This document shows, one piece after another, positions 7,749 through 15,289 of a stretch of 64,000 nucleotides of DNA. How positions within the stretch are numbered: position 1 is the first letter of the stretch; each line of letters starts with the position of its first letter. The translations under genes were made by a program, and so were the position numbers. Under the pieces are notes generated by a model that saw only the letters and a list, made by a program, of their open reading frames with translations, ran no database searches and was not told the origin of the DNA. The DNA is from Spirochaetota bacterium (GTDB lineage: Bacteria; Spirochaetota; Spirochaetia; Treponematales; Rectinemataceae): positions 1-64,000 of the forward strand of contig JAJUIB010000010.1 of assembly GCA_029265615.1 (NCBI GenBank), read 5' to 3'.

Positions 7749-10013
7749 ATGACAGGCCACAAGTGGGATGCGGCAAAAATCGCCGCCTGGACGTTCCCGC
7801 TTTTCCTTCTCGCCGCGTACGCCCTCGGCGCGGCCCTCCCGCTACCCGCCAGGCTTCTCCCCGAGCGTAGCTACCTTGCCTTCACGCGCGGTGCGAGCGC
7901 GGCCGAACTCAAGGCGGCGCGCGGCCGCGCTCGTGAGGCGTTTCTAGTTTTGCCCGACCGGCTCTTCCCCCTTCCCGGACGCGACGCCGATGTGGCGGCA
8001 TACGAACCTGCGGCACGACTGCTTCCCGAGCGGACGAATATCCAAGCAGTGCTCGCCGATCTTGTAGCGGCGAGTGGAGATGGATGGAAAAGCACGCCCC
8101 GCCGCGCACGACTTGTCATGGACGAAAGCCCGGGTATCGATGAGATCGCGGCGCTGGACGCGGTAGCGCGGCGGGTGGCATGGCCATTCTCCCTTGACCT
8201 TCGACCACGCACGGAGGCATCGGCGATCCTCGGACTTGCCTACCGCATCGCGCCAAACGACACGCGGCGGACTTTCGAGCTCGCGCTGTCTTCCCGCCTC
8301 CGGAATGCATCCTCGATCGTTGTGAGCGCGGGGACTGAAGCCGCGTCCCACGTGCTGTGGCGAGGAGATGGGGAAACGCTCCCCAAGGACCTCGTACTCA
8401 GACTCTCCGCGGAGTCAGCGGCGCTCGAAACGGGCATCTTTCTTGCGGTCGCCGGAAACGGGATGGATGAGCGGCGTCGGTTCGACCTTGCCGTCGAGTC
8501 GGCGGAGCGGCCGCGCGTCCTCGTCATAAGCGAAAAATCGAAAACCCTCCGCTCCTTCGTCGAACGCCTCTATCCTGCGGATCGGCTTTCCCCCGCGGAA
8601 GCAGCACTCCGGAACCTGCGCGCCTACGAACTCATCGTCATCGATGGCCTGCCCCTTAAGCGGCTCGAGCCTGAGCTGCGCGCCGAACTCCTCGACATCG
8701 CGCGGCGAAGGACGGGATCCATCCTGTTCGCCGCCGACTCCCCCGACTTCGGACGACGCGGCGACGATCCGGAGCTCGAGGCAATCCTTCCCGTCGCGCT
8801 CATGCCGCGCGAGCTTAAAAACATCCCCGATCTTGCGATCCTCATCCTCGTCGATGTCTCGGGCTCTATGTTCGGCGACAAGCTTTCGCTCGCCAAGGTA
8901 AGTGGCCTCGAGCTACTGCGCACCCTCAAACCGGGCGACAGGGTCGGTCTCATGCTCTTTTCCGACGAACGGCGCTGGATATACCGCTTCGAGCCGAATT
9001 CGGAAATTAGGGCGGCGCCGATCCTTGAGCCGCTCCGCGCAAAAGGAGGAACCGATCTCGCCGCCGCTCTCGACGAGGGGCTTGCCCTCCTCGCCGCCCA
9101 GGAGCGCAAGGAGCGGCACGTCGTTGTCATTTCAGACGGCGTCACCAAGCCCGCCGATTTTGCGGCCCTCGCCGACCGCGCAAGAAGCATCGGCGCGACG
9201 GTGTCGGCCATGGGAATCGGCGAAGAGGTTGACCGTTCACTGCTTGAACGCCTTGCCTCACGTTGCAAAGGCCGCTACTATGCAGTGCGCACGCCTGACG
9301 AAGTACCCGCCCTCCTCTTCGAAGACCGGAAAAGCGCTTCCCGACCGCCTTTCGCCGAGGGGAACATCCCCATTCTTGCTCTCAACGGCACACGTATCGC
9401 AAACGTCGGCGGCATGGCGCAGTATGCGGCGAGCGAACCCGCGACCGTGCTCTTTGCCAACGAGTTCGGCGATCCGCTTTTCGCTTCGCGCGAATACGGA
9501 AACCGCGCCATCATGCTCTTTGCAAGCGACCTGTATGGCGGGTACACGGCGGATTTTTTCGCAAGCGTCGACGCAGCGGGCGCTATAAAAGACAGACTCG
9601 ATGCCCTCTTCGCCGAAAAGCCGCTTGAAGTGTCAGTCAGCGAGAACGCACGGGGTCCCTTCGTCCTTGTGACGAGCGACGCGCTCGTCGCCCCTCGAAT
9701 TCTCATAACGCGAGAGGGAGAGTCACCGCGAGAACGCTCCTTTGACCGGGCTGGTGCCGGGGCCTGGGCGGCACGTATTGCGCTTCCAAATGCGGGGCGT
9801 TATCACGCCGCCGTCATCGACCGCGGTTCGGCCATCGCCTCATTCCCCCTCGCATCGAATCCCGGACTTGCGGGCATCGATCAAGGAGCGGCCAATGCGG
9901 TATTGCGCATCCTGTCTCGAGCGGTTTTCTGGTGTCATGACGACAGGCTATGGCTTGCGCTCTTTTTCGCCGCAAGCCTTGCCTGCACCATTATTCTTAG
10001 AGTAAAGAGATGA
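7749..10013 (+). CDS. Membrane-anchored VWA protein with amidotransferase-like segment
   Basis: A 754-residue protein. An N-terminal TM helix (about residues 13-33, AAWTFPLFLLAAYALGAAL) precedes a long extracytoplasmic region. Residues about 270-350 (YELIVIDGLPLKRL, GSILFAADSPDFGRRG) resemble the class-I glutamine-amidotransferase-like fold that often sits before VWA domains in large membrane VWA proteins. The VWA domain (about 363-540) has an intact metal-ion site: LVDVSGSM at 367-374, GGTDLAAALDEGL and VVISDGV. A C-terminal hydrophobic helix (LWLALFFAASLACTII) ends the protein. AGAAGG precedes ATG 7749. First gene of an eight-gene run with overlapping or very short junctions that includes MoxR and DUF58. 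Its role is inferred only from that context: probably metal-dependent protein binding at the membrane, controlled by the MoxR ATPase. Confidence 0.82.
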   Translation: MTGHKWDAAKIAAWTFPLFLLAAYALGAALPLPARLLPERSYLAFTRGASAAELKAARGRAREAFLVLPDRLFPLPGRDADVAAYEPAARLLPERTNIQAVLADLVAASGDGWKSTPRRARLVMDESPGIDEIAALDAVARRVAWPFSLDLRPRTEASAILGLAYRIAPNDTRRTFELALSSRLRNASSIVVSAGTEAASHVLWRGDGETLPKDLVLRLSAESAALETGIFLAVAGNGMDERRRFDLAVESAERPRVLVISEKSKTLRSFVERLYPADRLSPAEAALRNLRAYELIVIDGLPLKRLEPELRAELLDIARRRTGSILFAADSPDFGRRGDDPELEAILPVALMPRELKNIPDLAILILVDVSGSMFGDKLSLAKVSGLELLRTLKPGDRVGLMLFSDERRWIYRFEPNSEIRAAPILEPLRAKGGTDLAAALDEGLALLAAQERKERHVVVISDGVTKPADFAALADRARSIGATVSAMGIGEEVDRSLLERLASRCKGRYYAVRTPDEVPALLFEDRKSASRPPFAEGNIPILALNGTRIANVGGMAQYAASEPATVLFANEFGDPLFASREYGNRAIMLFASDLYGGYTADFFASVDAAGAIKDRLDALFAEKPLEVSVSENARGPFVLVTSDALVAPRILITREGESPRERSFDRAGAGAWAARIALPNAGRYHAAVIDRGSAIASFPLASNPGLAGIDQGAANAVLRILSRAVFWCHDDRLWLALFFAASLACTIILRVKR

Positions 10014-11017
10014 GGCGACAATTCACGGCGATTTCGGCCCTCGCACTCTGCGCGGCATTCCTCCCCATCGGCGCGGCGCCGCTCGATCGCGGGGCGGCGC
10101 TTGCGGTCGTCGCTTCGGACATCCGGCCCTATCGCATCTGCCGGGCAAAGGTGATCCCCGAAGAAGGCTTCCCCGGTAGCCTCCGCGTCATCGCAATTGA
10201 TTTCACCGGCGCTGAGCGAACGCTTTTCGAAGCTACATACGAAGCCTACGCAGAAGCCGCACAGGTCGCGTTCTACCTTGATGAGGAGATAAAATCCCTA
10301 CGCTTCGAAGCGTCCCTCGCATCAGGACGCGCGGTCGCAACCATCGACCTCGGCGCCGACACACCAATCGCGGATGCGGCAGAAACCGCGCGGCTCGCCC
10401 GCATGCGCGTCCTCGCCCCGCCGCCCTACCTTGTCGGCTCAAGCGCCCCTTACCGCCTTGCGTTCAACGAGACAAGCATCGAAGGCGCAAGTGGTCCCAC
10501 CACGGGAATGCTCGCGCCGCGCCCTCCCCTTGCGGCGCTTGCCGTTCTTGCTGCCTTCGTCGGCGCGGCAACGGCGCTGGAAAGCGTTAAGAACTACCGC
10601 GCCCGACTCGGTGCGATCATCGTTACGAGTGTCATTGCGGCGCTGGCCGCCGTGCTCCTTGCGAGGCCTGAGGCGGTCCTGGCTGTCGTGCGGCTTCCGA
10701 ATGCGGCAGACAAGGCGGATGCGGCCGCACCCCGGCTTTCGGGACGGCTCGAGGCCGTTGAGGAAGCGCAGAACGGCATTCTTATGCGCAGGTACGGAGA
10801 GCGCCATAGCGGCGCCGAAGGAGGCCTTTCGCTTATTGGTCTTGCAACGCCAGGGAGAAGTACAGTACCTCTCAGTCTCGTCATGGGCGATCTCGCCATT
10901 GGCGAGGACGTGAATTGTCGCTTCTTCAAGCCTCCCCTCATTATCGAACGCGATGGTTCGTTCGCCCTCCGCGCGCATGAGCCGATGCTGGGCTGGTTGC
11001 TCCATGCGCGGCCATAG
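10010..11017 (+). CDS. Unrecognised exported/membrane protein of the VWA/MoxR operon
   Basis: 335 residues, no family recognised. A signal peptide or TM is visible at the N-terminus (RRQFTAISALALCAAFLPIGAAP). About 150 extracytoplasmic residues are followed by two hydrophobic helices (PPLAALAVLAAFVGAATAL at about 172-190, and IIVTSVIAALAAVLLA at about 203-220) and a soluble C-terminal domain of about 110 residues ending in RAHEPMLGWLLHARP. The start ATG overlaps the stop of the preceding VWA gene as ATGA, and the end overlaps the next gene by 14 bases, so translation is coupled. Composition matches its neighbours. Position suggests a subunit or partner of the VWA protein. Confidence 0.7.
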   Translation: MRRQFTAISALALCAAFLPIGAAPLDRGAALAVVASDIRPYRICRAKVIPEEGFPGSLRVIAIDFTGAERTLFEATYEAYAEAAQVAFYLDEEIKSLRFEASLASGRAVATIDLGADTPIADAAETARLARMRVLAPPPYLVGSSAPYRLAFNETSIEGASGPTTGMLAPRPPLAALAVLAAFVGAATALESVKNYRARLGAIIVTSVIAALAAVLLARPEAVLAVVRLPNAADKADAAAPRLSGRLEAVEEAQNGILMRRYGERHSGAEGGLSLIGLATPGRSTVPLSLVMGDLAIGEDVNCRFFKPPLIIERDGSFALRAHEPMLGWLLHARP

Positions 11018-11477
11018 GCTGGTCGCAAGATTCCTCGCGCTCATTCCCCTGCTGGGAGCCGCAGTGCTCTCCGCCTCGGGAGTGATCGCCACGCCGAGGA
11101 CGGGCGCACTGTTCTTCGCACTCGCATCATACGCAAGGCTCGCCGCCCATGCGCTTGAACTTGACGGGAAAGAGAGCGCGATCCTTGCCCTCGAACACAC
11201 GCCCTTTTTAATCTTCGCATTCGCACGAAGCGGGTCTAAAGAGGGCATAACGGCCTTCGCCGAGGCGGCTTCGGCAATCATAGCTTGGGCCACGCTCATC
11301 GCGCTCGAAGAGCTATTGCGCACGCGGCGGCATGGCTTTGCGGCTGTCATTCTCTTCTCGATCTCAGCCGCGGGACTCGGCGTAGCCATCGAAACAGTCC
11401 CGCTTGCGACGGCAGCGGCGGCGACGACAACCCTCTCGCTTGCAGGTTATGTGATGCTACGACGGAGGGGGCGATGA
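11004..11477 (+). CDS. Small polytopic membrane protein of the VWA/MoxR operon
   Basis: 157 residues, mostly hydrophobic, with about four to five predicted TM helices (FLALIPLLGAAVLSASGVI; ALFFALASYARLAAHAL; ITAFAEAASAIIAWATLIAL; FAAVILFSISAAGLGVAI; ATTTLSLAGYVML) and a basic C-terminal end (RRRGR). No family is recognised. It overlaps the previous gene by 14 bases and shares ATGA with the next, so it is real and translationally coupled despite the lack of homology clues. A scaffold or membrane partner role is possible but only inferred. Confidence 0.65.
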   Translation: MRGHRLVARFLALIPLLGAAVLSASGVIATPRTGALFFALASYARLAAHALELDGKESAILALEHTPFLIFAFARSGSKEGITAFAEAASAIIAWATLIALEELLRTRRHGFAAVILFSISAAGLGVAIETVPLATAAAATTTLSLAGYVMLRRRGR

Positions 11478-12616
11478 TACACAAGCCCCAAAACGCGGAT
11501 CTTCGCGAATTAGAACGCGGCATAAAACGTCGGCTCCTCCGCCATGTGCAGGTAAGCCTCCGCCGCCAGTTCGCCATCTGGGCGCTCTGCTCACTCGCCG
11601 TCTGGGGGCTCGCCAACGCCGTCTTCCTGCTTGCCGCAGCTCCTCGCGAGGCGGCGACCGGTCTTGCCCTCTTCCTGGCCTCCCTTCTCCCTGCATTCCT
11701 CCTCTGGCCCGAGAGCTTCGAGGCTCTGACACACGCGCTCCGCTGCGTCGATCCCGACACCGTGATCGAGGCATGGCTCGATGCGCCGCGGGGCCCAGCG
11801 AAAGAGATTCTTGCACGCCGCGTGGCGGAACGATCCGCCCTCCTCGCACGCGAGCGGTCGCCGCGCGAAAAGGCGCGTGCGGGGCTCCGCCCTCTTGCTC
11901 TTGCCGCGGCCGCATCCATCGCGCTCTTCGAAGCGGTCGCACTTGCCACCCACGGAACGCCACTTACCATAGCCGTGCCCCGTGAGCCAGTCATAGCGCG
12001 CCACGACGATGAAAAGAGCTTCGCAGCTCCAGAAGAAGCGGATCAAGCGGCTCGTGACGAATTCCCTAAGCCTTTTGAAACGGAGCGGGTGCAGGATCGG
12101 CCCGAGGCCTCGCCACCCCGCGGCTCTGCGAACGAAGCCCGTGCGGACAGGGAACGCGGGGCAGAAGCGCGTAAAGAAACGCAGCTTGCGCTTGAGAGCG
12201 CATCGAACAGCGCTCCCGACGCAGAAGAGGACATGCGGCGATCGGCGGAGATACCGAGGGACGCTTCTCGCGCCACGGATCCAGGGATGGGCGCCGTGCA
12301 TAATGCCTCGTCGCAGGCATCGCGCGACTCAGAGAATCGAGGAAAGAGTGCAGCTCCAACGGGCTGGGAAGCCGCCGATGAAAGCCTTGTCAGAAGCCCC
12401 CTCGTTGACTATCGCGCTCGCTTTTTCCGCGTCCTTGCCGAGCGCACCCGCATGGAAGTGGAGGCGGGCGAAAGACTCTCGCTTGCGGAGCTCCGTTCGT
12501 ATGAGCGGCGCTACTTTACATCGTTTTCACTTCCGGCGGGCATCGTTCCCCGCGAAGACGCCTTTGCGGCGCTTCTCAAACGCCGGTGGCGCGAGCTTTT
12601 TGGCGAAGCGCGGTAA
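11474..12616 (+). CDS. Unrecognised two-to-three-TM protein with long charged linker
   Basis: 380 residues. Residues 1-30 are basic and cytoplasmic. TM helices lie at about 31-52 and 60-78 (QFAIWALCSLAVWGLANAV; AATGLALFLASLLPAFLLW). A helical domain follows (FEALTHALRCVDPDTVIEAWL), then another hydrophobic stretch near 145-160. About 140 residues of Glu/Arg/Ala/Ser-rich low-complexity linker come next, and a conserved-looking C-terminal domain (VDYRARFFRVLAERTRMEVE; LAELRSYERRYFTSFSLPAG). The layout vaguely recalls the large unannotated proteins in other MoxR/VWA operons, but no family is assigned. ATGA overlap with the preceding gene. Confidence 0.65.
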   Translation: MIHKPQNADLRELERGIKRRLLRHVQVSLRRQFAIWALCSLAVWGLANAVFLLAAAPREAATGLALFLASLLPAFLLWPESFEALTHALRCVDPDTVIEAWLDAPRGPAKEILARRVAERSALLARERSPREKARAGLRPLALAAAASIALFEAVALATHGTPLTIAVPREPVIARHDDEKSFAAPEEADQAARDEFPKPFETERVQDRPEASPPRGSANEARADRERGAEARKETQLALESASNSAPDAEEDMRRSAEIPRDASRATDPGMGAVHNASSQASRDSENRGKSAAPTGWEAADESLVRSPLVDYRARFFRVLAERTRMEVEAGERLSLAELRSYERRYFTSFSLPAGIVPREDAFAALLKRRWRELFGEAR

Positions 12617-12657
12617 GGAGGAAGGTCACGTTCAACACCACAAGCAGAGCGCGACAC

Positions 12658-13323
12658 ATGGAGGCGCAGCATCGCCCCGCGATGAGGACTTCCTCTGGGC
12701 CTAGCGCAGTCGCCGCCATTGGCTACATAGCCATAGGCGGAGCCGCGTTATACGGCAGCATAGTCACCATCGAAGGCCTTGCCGCAGCACTTCATTACGC
12801 AGATGAGCCGCTTCGACTTGCGCGGAACGCCTTCATCGAGGAGGGCGCAAAGGCAGTTCTTCTGTTCGTATCCGCGACCGCGAACAGCGCTGCCGCGAAA
12901 AAGACGACGATGCGCGCACGGTCCTATGCGGCAGCACGCGGTCTTTCGCTCGGCCTTGCCGCGGTCGCTGCATTCGCGGCGCTCGAAACTTTTGTGTACT
13001 TCCTCGCCTTCCCAAGCCGCGGAACGGTCATGCGACTCCTCTGGTCGCTACCCACGCACCTGGTTGCCGCCTTCGCAACCGCCCTCGGCGCTGCGGAGTT
13101 CCTCGTAAAAGGTCAGAAGGTGATGCGGGAAGCCTTGTGCTTCCTGTGCGGCTTTTTCTCCGCGGTCGCCTGGCACCTTGCCGCAAATCTCCTTGCGGCG
13201 CAGGGCCCCGCCCCGTGGATATTCGTAGTCTGGTCGATCGCGAACTTCGCGGCGCTTTTTGCGCTCGGTGGCGCGTTTTTGAAAAACGTTCTCCTGGGAG
13301 GATTTCTTCATGGGCAAAGCTGA
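12658..13323 (+). CDS. PrsW-like glutamic-type intramembrane protease
   Basis: 221 residues with about seven TM helices. It has the full pattern of conserved PrsW motifs: FIEEGAKAVLL (Glu61-Glu62, Lys65), AAFAALETFVYFL (Glu110), LPTHLVAAFATALG (His134) and AWHLAANLL (His173, Asn177). In PrsW (Bacillus subtilis site-1 protease for anti-sigma RsiW) these Glu and His residues in TM helices are needed for cleavage. The start is uncertain. ATG 12658 is used; ATG 12682 is the alternative, and AAGGAGG at 12615-12621 lies upstream of both. It sits between the linker protein and moxR and overlaps moxR by 14 bases, so it is part of the operon. Its substrate is unknown; the operon's membrane proteins are the obvious candidates. 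Confidence 0.72.
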   Translation: MEAQHRPAMRTSSGPSAVAAIGYIAIGGAALYGSIVTIEGLAAALHYADEPLRLARNAFIEEGAKAVLLFVSATANSAAAKKTTMRARSYAAARGLSLGLAAVAAFAALETFVYFLAFPSRGTVMRLLWSLPTHLVAAFATALGAAEFLVKGQKVMREALCFLCGFFSAVAWHLAANLLAAQGPAPWIFVVWSIANFAALFALGGAFLKNVLLGGFLHGQS

Positions 13324-14401
13324 GCATGAACGCGGCCGCGAATCCGACACCGCGCGCGGCGACACCAACGAACGACGCCCTGGAGCGAACAGCAGCTACG
13401 GCACGGAGAGCCTCGAGCGCGACCTCGAGACGGTAGCAGAATTCGCGCAGGCATATCGCGGATATCTTGAATCGCGCATAGTGGGCGCATCCAGCATCGT
13501 CGATAGGCTTTTCATCGCCCTCCTCTGCGAGGGCAATGTGCTCCTCGAAGGGGCGCCGGGTCTCGGCAAAACCAGCCTTGCCAAAGCCTGGGCAACATTC
13601 CTCGGTCTTGAGTTGCGTCGCGTGCAGTTCACCCCCGACCTCATGCCGCTCGACGTCATCGGTTCGAGCGTGCTTGATAACGATCCCGAAGGCGGGCGCT
13701 CCTTCAGGTTTTACGAGGGTCCCATCTTCGCAAACATTGTGCTAGGAGATGAAATAAACCGAGCCACGCCGAAGACGCAATCAGCATTCCTTGAGGCCAT
13801 GGAGGAAAAGCGCATTACCTTCCTCGGAAAGACACGCGAACTGCCTTCACCATTCTTCGTCATTGCAACGCAGAACCCAATAGAGCTCGAGGGAACCTAC
13901 CCCCTGCCCGAAGCGCAGATCGACCGTTTCCTGATGCGTCTTTTTTTCACGATGCCCGATTTCACGACATTGAGATCCATCCTCGACGCCACGGAAAGAG
14001 CGGGGCTCGGCTCCCCCGCTGGTAGGGAGGCGACACTCGCAGCGATCGAGGCACACCGACGCGCCTCGGCCGAGATCATCGTGCCTGAGGAGGTCAAAAG
14101 CTTTATCGCACGTCTTGTCATTGAAACACATCCGGAGAGGAGTTCCGTCGAATCAGTGCGAAAGTACGTCCGCTACGGCGCATCGCCTCGTTGCGCCCTT
14201 GGTCTTTTGCGCGCGGGCAAAGCGCGGGCAATTGCTGCGGGGAGACCGAACCTCTCCTTCGAGGATGTTGAAAATCTCTTCGTCGACGTTGCAAATCATC
14301 GCGTCATACTCGGCTTTGAGGCGGAGGCCGAGGGCATCGGGACCGGTGAAGTTCTTGCGGCGGTGCTCGCGGCGGCACGGCGCGAATATCGGGGGTTTTG
14401 A
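13310..14401 (+). CDS. MoxR-family AAA+ ATPase
   Basis: 363 residues. After a charged N-terminal extension of about 35 residues come Walker A GAPGLGKT (81-88), FTPDLMPLDVIGS, Walker B IVLGDEINRA, the EAMEEKRITFLG loop, sensor-1 VIATQNPIELEGTYPLPEAQIDRFLMR, and the C-terminal lid with SPRCALGLLRAGKARAIAAGRP. This is the standard MoxR chaperone-like ATPase that acts with VWA-domain partners. GGGAGG lies upstream of ATG 13310. It is followed without a gap by the DUF58 gene (TGA then GTG), the usual MoxR-DUF58 pairing. The N-terminal extension is longer than in most MoxR proteins. Confidence 0.95.
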   Translation: MGKAEHERGRESDTARGDTNERRPGANSSYGTESLERDLETVAEFAQAYRGYLESRIVGASSIVDRLFIALLCEGNVLLEGAPGLGKTSLAKAWATFLGLELRRVQFTPDLMPLDVIGSSVLDNDPEGGRSFRFYEGPIFANIVLGDEINRATPKTQSAFLEAMEEKRITFLGKTRELPSPFFVIATQNPIELEGTYPLPEAQIDRFLMRLFFTMPDFTTLRSILDATERAGLGSPAGREATLAAIEAHRRASAEIIVPEEVKSFIARLVIETHPERSSVESVRKYVRYGASPRCALGLLRAGKARAIAAGRPNLSFEDVENLFVDVANHRVILGFEAEAEGIGTGEVLAAVLAAARREYRGF

Positions 14402-15289
14402 GTGACATCCTACGGGGGAAAAACCGCAAGGCACGCGGGGGCCTGTGCGCTCATCGACCCCGAGGCCGCCTCGCTCATCCGCGCATTTCGACGCCGCACA
14501 CCACGCCGCCCTCCCCTCGCCGCCGAAGTGAGCCGCGACCCGATGTTCCGCCGCACAGGCTCGTCATTCGATCTTAAGAACATCCGCGAATACCAATTTT
14601 CGGACGATCCGCGGCGGATAGATTGGAAGCTCGAGGGCCGGACGGGCCGCCTCTATGTCAAGGAATACTACGACGAGGAACGGGAAGGGGCGGCGTTGCT
14701 CGTCGACCTTTCAGGCTCGCTCGGGGTCTTCGGCGCACTAGATGCGCGACGTGTCGGCGCAACGCTTGCCTATCTGATCTCTGCGCTCGGCCTCTCGGTC
14801 AGTCTGGCAGTCTTCGACACGGCAACACGGCGAAGGCTCGCGCTGAGACGCGGAGGGGCAGTGCCGAGCGCCATTGCCACGTTCTTCTCCGACCTTGCGC
14901 CGGAGGGCCGCACCGACATCCGTGCTGCACTCGCCGAAGCGCGCGCGGCGAGTCGCCACCGCAGGCTCGTTCTCGTATCCGATTTTTTCGACCGCGGCTT
15001 TCAGCCTGCACTGAGCCCCTTTTCCCGCAATTTCTTCGTGTGGCTGTACCGGCCCTTAGAGGATCTAGGACCGGGGAACGGCGAGATCGAGGTCGAGGAT
15101 CCGGAAACAATGAGCCGCCTGCATCTCCCCTGGGATGAGGCCGCCAAAGCCGCCTACCGACGCCGGGAGGCCGAACTCGCGGCGCGATTCCGCGACGCCG
15201 AGCGTGCGGGAGCCTTCTACGCGCGCGTACAGCCCGAAACGCCAAAGCGCGGCCTCTATTGGTCGTTTCTTGAGGCGCTCTATGCCTAG
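14402..15289 (+). CDS. DUF58 domain protein (MoxR partner)
   Basis: 295 residues starting at GTG 14402, the base after the moxR stop. The DUF58 signature IREYQFSDDPRRIDWKLEGR (61-80) with LYVKEYYDE follows, then a VWA-like fold with LVDLSGSL (Asp102-x-Ser104-x-Ser106, a complete MIDAS triplet) and LVLVSDFFDRGF. Unlike many DUF58 proteins it lacks N-terminal TM helices, so it is probably cytoplasmic and can contact MoxR directly. It overlaps the next VWA gene by eight bases. Confidence 0.92.
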   Translation: MTSYGGKTARHAGACALIDPEAASLIRAFRRRTPRRPPLAAEVSRDPMFRRTGSSFDLKNIREYQFSDDPRRIDWKLEGRTGRLYVKEYYDEEREGAALLVDLSGSLGVFGALDARRVGATLAYLISALGLSVSLAVFDTATRRRLALRRGGAVPSAIATFFSDLAPEGRTDIRAALAEARAASRHRRLVLVSDFFDRGFQPALSPFSRNFFVWLYRPLEDLGPGNGEIEVEDPETMSRLHLPWDEAAKAAYRRREAELAARFRDAERAGAFYARVQPETPKRGLYWSFLEALYA

